Origin: Candidatus Aminicenantota bacterium
GTDB lineage: Bacteria; Acidobacteriota; Aminicenantia; Aminicenantales; Aminicenantaceae
Length of the DNA: 9,223 bases
Direction of reading: 5' to 3'
Assembly (NCBI GenBank): GCA_016926925.1
Contig: JAFGNQ010000173.1
Coordinates: forward strand, 1 to 9,223
The position numbers were made by a program, and so were the translations under genes. Numbering within the stretch: the first letter of the stretch is position 1; every line of letters begins with the position of its first letter. The notes beneath the pieces were generated by a model. It made no database searches, had not been told where the DNA came from, and was given only the letters and a program-made list of their open reading frames with translations. Below are positions 6,606 to 9,223 of this stretch, piece after piece.

Positions 6606-6607
6606 AT
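6583..6607. promoter_or_regulatory. Perfect inverted repeat over the hicAB promoter (autoregulatory operator candidate)
   Basis: ATATAGTA (6583-6590) and TACTATAT (6600-6607) are perfect 8-bp inverted arms around a 9-bp spacer. They fill the space between the -35 and -10 boxes and cover the -10 box. HicB antitoxins are known to repress their own promoter through a C-terminal DNA-binding domain, so this is the likely HicB/HicAB operator. Confidence 0.6.
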
Positions 6608-6610
6608 ACA

Positions 6611-6805
6611 ATGCCCAGAAAAATTCGAGAATTGATAAAGGACCTGGAAGCAGCCGGTTTTGTTGATCGCGGGGGCAAAGGAAGCCATCATAATTTTATG
6701 CATTCTTCCGGTGTGTTGCTGACTCTATCGGATAAGCCCGGCGATGATGCAAAGCCATACCAGGAAAAACTGATAAAACAAAAAAATTCGGGCAGCACAA
6801 AATGA
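6611..6805 (+). CDS. hicA: HicA-family mRNA interferase toxin
   Basis: The 64-residue product has the HicA double-stranded-RNA-binding-like fold signature: MPRKIRELIKDLEAAGF at the N-terminus, then GGKGSHHNF with His26 as the likely catalytic residue, then LLTLSDKPGDDAKPYQEKLIK. HicA toxins cleave mRNA and tmRNA in the cytoplasm and stop translation until neutralised by HicB. The length is normal for the family. The start codon has no Shine-Dalgarno sequence and sits where transcription should begin, suggesting a leaderless message. The stop codon overlaps the hicB start by four bases (ATGA), so the pair is translationally coupled, in the toxin-first order usual for hicAB. Confidence 0.88.
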   Translation: MPRKIRELIKDLEAAGFVDRGGKGSHHNFMHSSGVLLTLSDKPGDDAKPYQEKLIKQKNSGSTK

Positions 6806-7137
6806 AGGAAAGAGATAGATATGTAAAAATCGTCGAGTGGTCGGATGATGACCGGTGTTATGTCGGCAGCGTCCCCTGCTGGATCGGAAAATGCTGCCAT
6901 GGCGATGACGAGCTTAAGGTCTACCGGGAACTCTGTGAAATCCTCGAAGAATGGATAGAAATCTATAAAAAAGAAGGAAGGCCTTTGCCTCCTCCGACAA
7001 ATAAGAACTATTCCGGGAAATTTGTCCTGCGGGCCGGATCAGAGCTCCATCAGGTACTTGCCCTCAAAGCCCTGAACGAAGGAGAGAGTCTGAACTCTTT
7101 CGTCATCAAGAAGCTCAAGCAGTCCGTTTTAAAATAA
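6802..7137 (+). CDS. hicB: HicB-family antitoxin
   Basis: The 111-residue protein begins with the degenerate RNase H-like HicB domain (about residues 4-62): RYVKIVEWSDDDRCYVGSVP, then HGDDELKVYRELCEILEEWIEIY. A C-terminal ribbon-helix-helix-like part follows at about 70-108 (GKFVLRAGSELHQVLALKAL, GESLNSFVIKKLK). The first domain blocks the HicA active site and the second should bind the operator at 6583-6607, giving autoregulation. Its start codon overlaps the hicA stop. No obvious terminator follows; a REP-like hairpin sits about 30 bases downstream and may serve as one. Confidence 0.9.
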   Translation: MKERDRYVKIVEWSDDDRCYVGSVPCWIGKCCHGDDELKVYRELCEILEEWIEIYKKEGRPLPPPTNKNYSGKFVLRAGSELHQVLALKALNEGESLNSFVIKKLKQSVLK

Positions 7138-7167
7138 AAGATTATCTCGGTCCTTTGAGACGAACGC

Positions 7168-7220
7168 TAAAATCGGGGGACATTCTTTTTAATTCCGAAT
7201 GAAGCATGGCATCCCCATAA
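7168..7220 (+). repeat. REP-like hairpin repeat, copy B
   Basis: This element matches the one at 3786-3839 in the same orientation. Both share AATCGGGGG, a T-rich TTTTTAATTC centre, a GAAT/GAAG-like right half, and closing CCCCAT. The dyad is more decayed here, with GGGGGAC on the left facing GCATCCCC on the right. It starts about 30 bases after the hicB stop codon. Confidence 0.55.
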
Positions 7221-7244
7221 CCGCAACTCAAAGTAAGCTCTCGA

Positions 7245-7273
7245 TTGAACATCTCTACCAACCGTGCTAAACT
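7245..7273 (+). promoter_or_regulatory. Possible promoter of the cytochrome operon
   Basis: TTGAAC (7245-7250) and TAAACT (7268-7273) are 17 bp apart and each matches four of six consensus bases. The predicted transcription start near 7280 falls inside the inverted repeat that follows. Confidence 0.4.
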
Positions 7274-7275
7274 AA

Positions 7276-7295
7276 ACTTGGTTACCAAACCAAGT
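7276..7295. promoter_or_regulatory. Perfect inverted repeat ACTTGGT-N6-ACCAAGT before the cytochrome operon
   Basis: Two perfect 7-bp arms flank TACCAA. The repeat lies on the predicted transcription start and 20 bases before the cytochrome start codon. It could be a repressor operator, or, if transcribed, a short 5' stem ahead of the AAAGGAG ribosome-binding site (7300-7306). The binding protein is unknown. Confidence 0.5.
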
Positions 7296-7315
7296 CCATA
7301 AAGGAGTACCGGAAT

Positions 7316-8479
7316 ATGAAAGTCAGCACAAGACTGCTTCCATACGCTCTGTGCCTGGTTCTTTTTGTTGCCGTCGGTATCCTGTTGCTCTTGCCGGTGA
7401 GCGCCATGTCCACGCCTCAAGAATCCGGCCGGGAGACGTACGCCACCGGTCGCGAAGTCTATATGGCCGCCTGCGTCAACTGCCACGGACCGGACGGCAG
7501 AGGCATGCCTCAGAGTCTCGTCGGTTTCGACCAGCCTCTGCCGGATTTCTCGGACTGCGATTTCACCTTGAGGGAACCGGACGCCGACTGGTGGTCCATC
7601 GCCCATCAGGGAGGACCGATTAGAGGATTCTCCGATTTGATGCCGGCCTTCGGTGAAGCTCTTACGGAGAAAGAGCTCGAACAGGCCATTGTCTATATCC
7701 GAACCTTCTGTACCGACCACGAATGGCCCCGAGGCGAGCTCAACCTGCCCAGGCCTTTGATAACCGAGAAAGCTTTTCCCGAAGACGAAGCGGTCATCAA
7801 CAGCGTATTCAACCAAGACATGGATTCCATAACAGGAGAGTTCGTCTACGAACAAAGGTTCGGTGCCAGAAACCAGCTCGAGTTCGTCGTTCCTTTCGGC
7901 TGGGGCAAAGTCCCGTCCTCTTGCGACCCGGGCGCAACAACGGACTGGACATCGAACCTTGGAGACGTGGCCGTGGCCGTCAAGCGCGCCCTCTATCACA
8001 ACTGGCACCACGGATCGATACTCAGCGCCACCGCCGAGATCATCCTTCCTACGGGAGATGAAGCCGACGGATTCGGCAAGGGAACGTTCATCTTCGAGCC
8101 TTTCATCACCTTCGGCCAGGTCCTTCCTTCGGATTTCTTCCTTCATTCCCAGGCCGGCCTCGAGCTTTCGGCCAATAGAGAAAAGGCGGAAAACGAGGTC
8201 TTTTTCCGCTTAGCCCTGGGCCGAAGCTTCACCTCCGGACGGTTCGGCCGTACCTGGTCTCCGATGATCGAGCTGCTCACCTCGCGGGAATTGGTCTCAG
8301 GCGAAAGCATCAACCTCGATGTCGTGCCGCAGGTTCAGGTGACGCTCAGCAAGAGGCAGCACATCATGTGCAATCTCGGTGTGCGTATTCCCGTAAACAA
8401 AACCGCCGAACGGGATTGGCAGGTCTTGATTTATGTCCTCTGGGATTGGTTCGACGGCGGTTTTTTTGAAGGATGGTAA
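7316..8479 (+). CDS. Cytochrome c fused to a putative outer-membrane beta-barrel domain
   Basis: This 387-residue protein starts at an ATG nine bases after AAAGGAG. A signal sequence (residues 1-30) is followed by a class I cytochrome c domain at about 38-135. It has heme site CVNCH at 53-57, GPDGRG behind it, Met109 in DLMPAFG as probable axial ligand, and the C-terminal helix LTEKELEQAIVYIR. Two further cysteines (81 and 132) may form a disulfide. The remaining 230 residues alternate polar and aromatic/hydrophobic stretches: QLEFVVPFGWG, DVAVAVKRAL, ILSATAEIILPTGD, GTFIFEPFITFGQ, and a final strand ending in Trp. This resembles small outer-membrane barrels such as the phenol MetA-type family. 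I infer a periplasmic heme attached to an outer-membrane barrel. It is two bases from a multiheme cytochrome gene, so electron transfer across the envelope is likely. The cytochrome assignment is firm and the barrel is inference. Confidence 0.85.
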   Translation: MKVSTRLLPYALCLVLFVAVGILLLLPVSAMSTPQESGRETYATGREVYMAACVNCHGPDGRGMPQSLVGFDQPLPDFSDCDFTLREPDADWWSIAHQGGPIRGFSDLMPAFGEALTEKELEQAIVYIRTFCTDHEWPRGELNLPRPLITEKAFPEDEAVINSVFNQDMDSITGEFVYEQRFGARNQLEFVVPFGWGKVPSSCDPGATTDWTSNLGDVAVAVKRALYHNWHHGSILSATAEIILPTGDEADGFGKGTFIFEPFITFGQVLPSDFFLHSQAGLELSANREKAENEVFFRLALGRSFTSGRFGRTWSPMIELLTSRELVSGESINLDVVPQVQVTLSKRQHIMCNLGVRIPVNKTAERDWQVLIYVLWDWFDGGFFEGW

Positions 8480-8481
8480 AA

Positions 8482-9223
8482 ATGACTCGCAAATGCTTAA
8501 TCATAATCACTTCGGTTTTTCTTCTGTCGCTGGCAATCGCAGCCAATCCGCTGCCCCAGCTCTTTGTCACCTCGCACCGGTGCCAGTCCTGTCATAACGG
8601 TTTGGTGACACCGAAGGGAGAGGATGTCTCCATCGGCATCGACTGGCGGTCGTCCATGATGGCCAATTCGGCGCGCGATCCCTACTGGCAGGCCGCAGTC
8701 AGGCGCGAGACTTTGATTCATCCCGGCGCCCAAGACGTTATCGAGAACGAATGCTCCGCCTGCCACATGCCCATGGCCCGTTATACGGCCAAAGCCGGCG
8801 GCGAGAAGGGCCGGGTTTTCGCCCACCTGCCCATCACGACACAGGCTACATTGATGGATCAACTGGCTGCCGACGGCGTTTCCTGCGCCATGTGCCATCA
8901 GATAAAAAAAGACAAGCTCGGTGAAAAAGAGAGCTTCACCGCCGGTTTTGTGGTCGACAACAAAACAGCGCTCGGCGAGCGGGAAATCTTCGGGCCTTAT
9001 GAGATAGACAAGGGGAGAAAATCCGTTATGCGGTCATCCTCCCTGTTTATTCCCAACCAGGCCGCCCACATCCGTAGTTCGGAATTCTGCGCCTCCTGCC
9101 ATACCTTGTTCACCCACGGTCTCAGCGAAAAAGGGGAGGTGCTCGGCGAGTTTCCCGAACAGGTTCCCTATTTAGAGTGGAAGCACAGCTCCTACTCCAA
9201 CTCCCGCTCCTGCCAGGCTTGCC
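8482..9223 (+). CDS. Multiheme c-type cytochrome (3' end outside the window)
   Basis: The ATG at 8482 lies two bases after the previous stop, so the gene is surely co-transcribed. Codons 1-247 are visible. A signal peptide (about 1-21) is followed by heme-binding motifs CQSCH (34-38), CSACH (91-95), CAMCH (135-139) and CASCH (203-207), and a fifth, CQAC, whose His codon is cut by the window edge. Conserved-looking elements such as DWRSSMMANSARDPYWQA and DGVSC around the hemes recall cytochrome c554/c'-like multiheme families, though I would not name a subfamily. Additional His residues (for example 32, 80, 115, 196, 212 and 235) are available as distal ligands. It should be periplasmic or exported and act as an electron carrier or reductase with the cytochrome-barrel protein. 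The true size and heme count are unknown. Confidence 0.92.
   Translation, partial: MTRKCLIIITSVFLLSLAIAANPLPQLFVTSHRCQSCHNGLVTPKGEDVSIGIDWRSSMMANSARDPYWQAAVRRETLIHPGAQDVIENECSACHMPMARYTAKAGGEKGRVFAHLPITTQATLMDQLAADGVSCAMCHQIKKDKLGEKESFTAGFVVDNKTALGEREIFGPYEIDKGRKSVMRSSSLFIPNQAAHIRSSEFCASCHTLFTHGLSEKGEVLGEFPEQVPYLEWKHSSYSNSRSCQAC

Noticed and set aside
7142..8146. Long minus-strand open frame opposite the cytochrome-barrel gene
   Set aside because: It is a shadow of the real gene; its product has no recognisable domain, while the plus strand shows a signal peptide, heme motif and ribosome-binding site.
8497..8898. Minus-strand open frame opposite the multiheme cytochrome
   Set aside because: It is antisense to regularly spaced CxxCH motifs and is explained by the codon bias of the real gene.
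1..9223. CRISPR arrays, tRNA or rRNA genes, phage structural genes
   Set aside because: No regularly spaced direct repeats, no tRNA cloverleaf, no rRNA-like sequence and no phage-type genes were seen on either strand.

Overview
The window looks like an accessory stretch of a Gram-negative bacterial chromosome. Signal-peptide proteins, a cytochrome c joined to an outer-membrane-barrel-like domain, a multiheme cytochrome c and a membrane-anchored LuxR-type regulator together suggest an anaerobic or respiratory environmental bacterium. Acidobacteriota or Candidatus Aminicenantes is my best guess from gene style, but that is an impression and no marker gene is present.

Layout. Positions 1-334 hold the 3' end of a very GC-rich gene (about 70% GC over 61-240), probably a zinc carboxypeptidase-like protein. 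Positions 335-1052 are a graveyard of three fragments laid end to end: a decayed copy of the N-terminal cytochrome c region of the intact gene at 7316, the C-terminal end of an IS3-family transposase, and an AT-rich piece (about 33% GC over 721-1020) of a TauE/SafE membrane transporter. The last overlaps the 3' end of a convergent gene for a seven-helix membrane protein with a LuxR-type DNA-binding domain (1041-1991, minus). Across a 273-bp divergent intergenic region with a dyad operator candidate lies an exported alpha/beta hydrolase (2265-3722). Two minus-strand genes follow: a secreted 183-residue protein (5749-6300) and a large ZU5/Ig-like surface protein (3859-5583). A compact hicA-hicB toxin-antitoxin pair (6611-7137) comes next, then the start of a cytochrome operon: a cytochrome c/beta-barrel fusion (7316-8479) and a multiheme cytochrome c (8482 to beyond the right edge).

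How it fits together. The cytochrome pair, two bases apart, is the most suggestive functional unit: a heme domain tethered to a putative outer-membrane barrel beside a multiheme cytochrome could move electrons across the outer membrane. A relic of the same cytochrome domain 7 kb upstream shows that the family was present in at least two copies here and that one decayed, with transposon debris directly beside it. Two dispersed hairpin repeats of one family (3786-3839 and 7168-7220) follow gene ends. The hicAB promoter overlaps a perfect inverted repeat and is placed so that the hicA mRNA should be leaderless.
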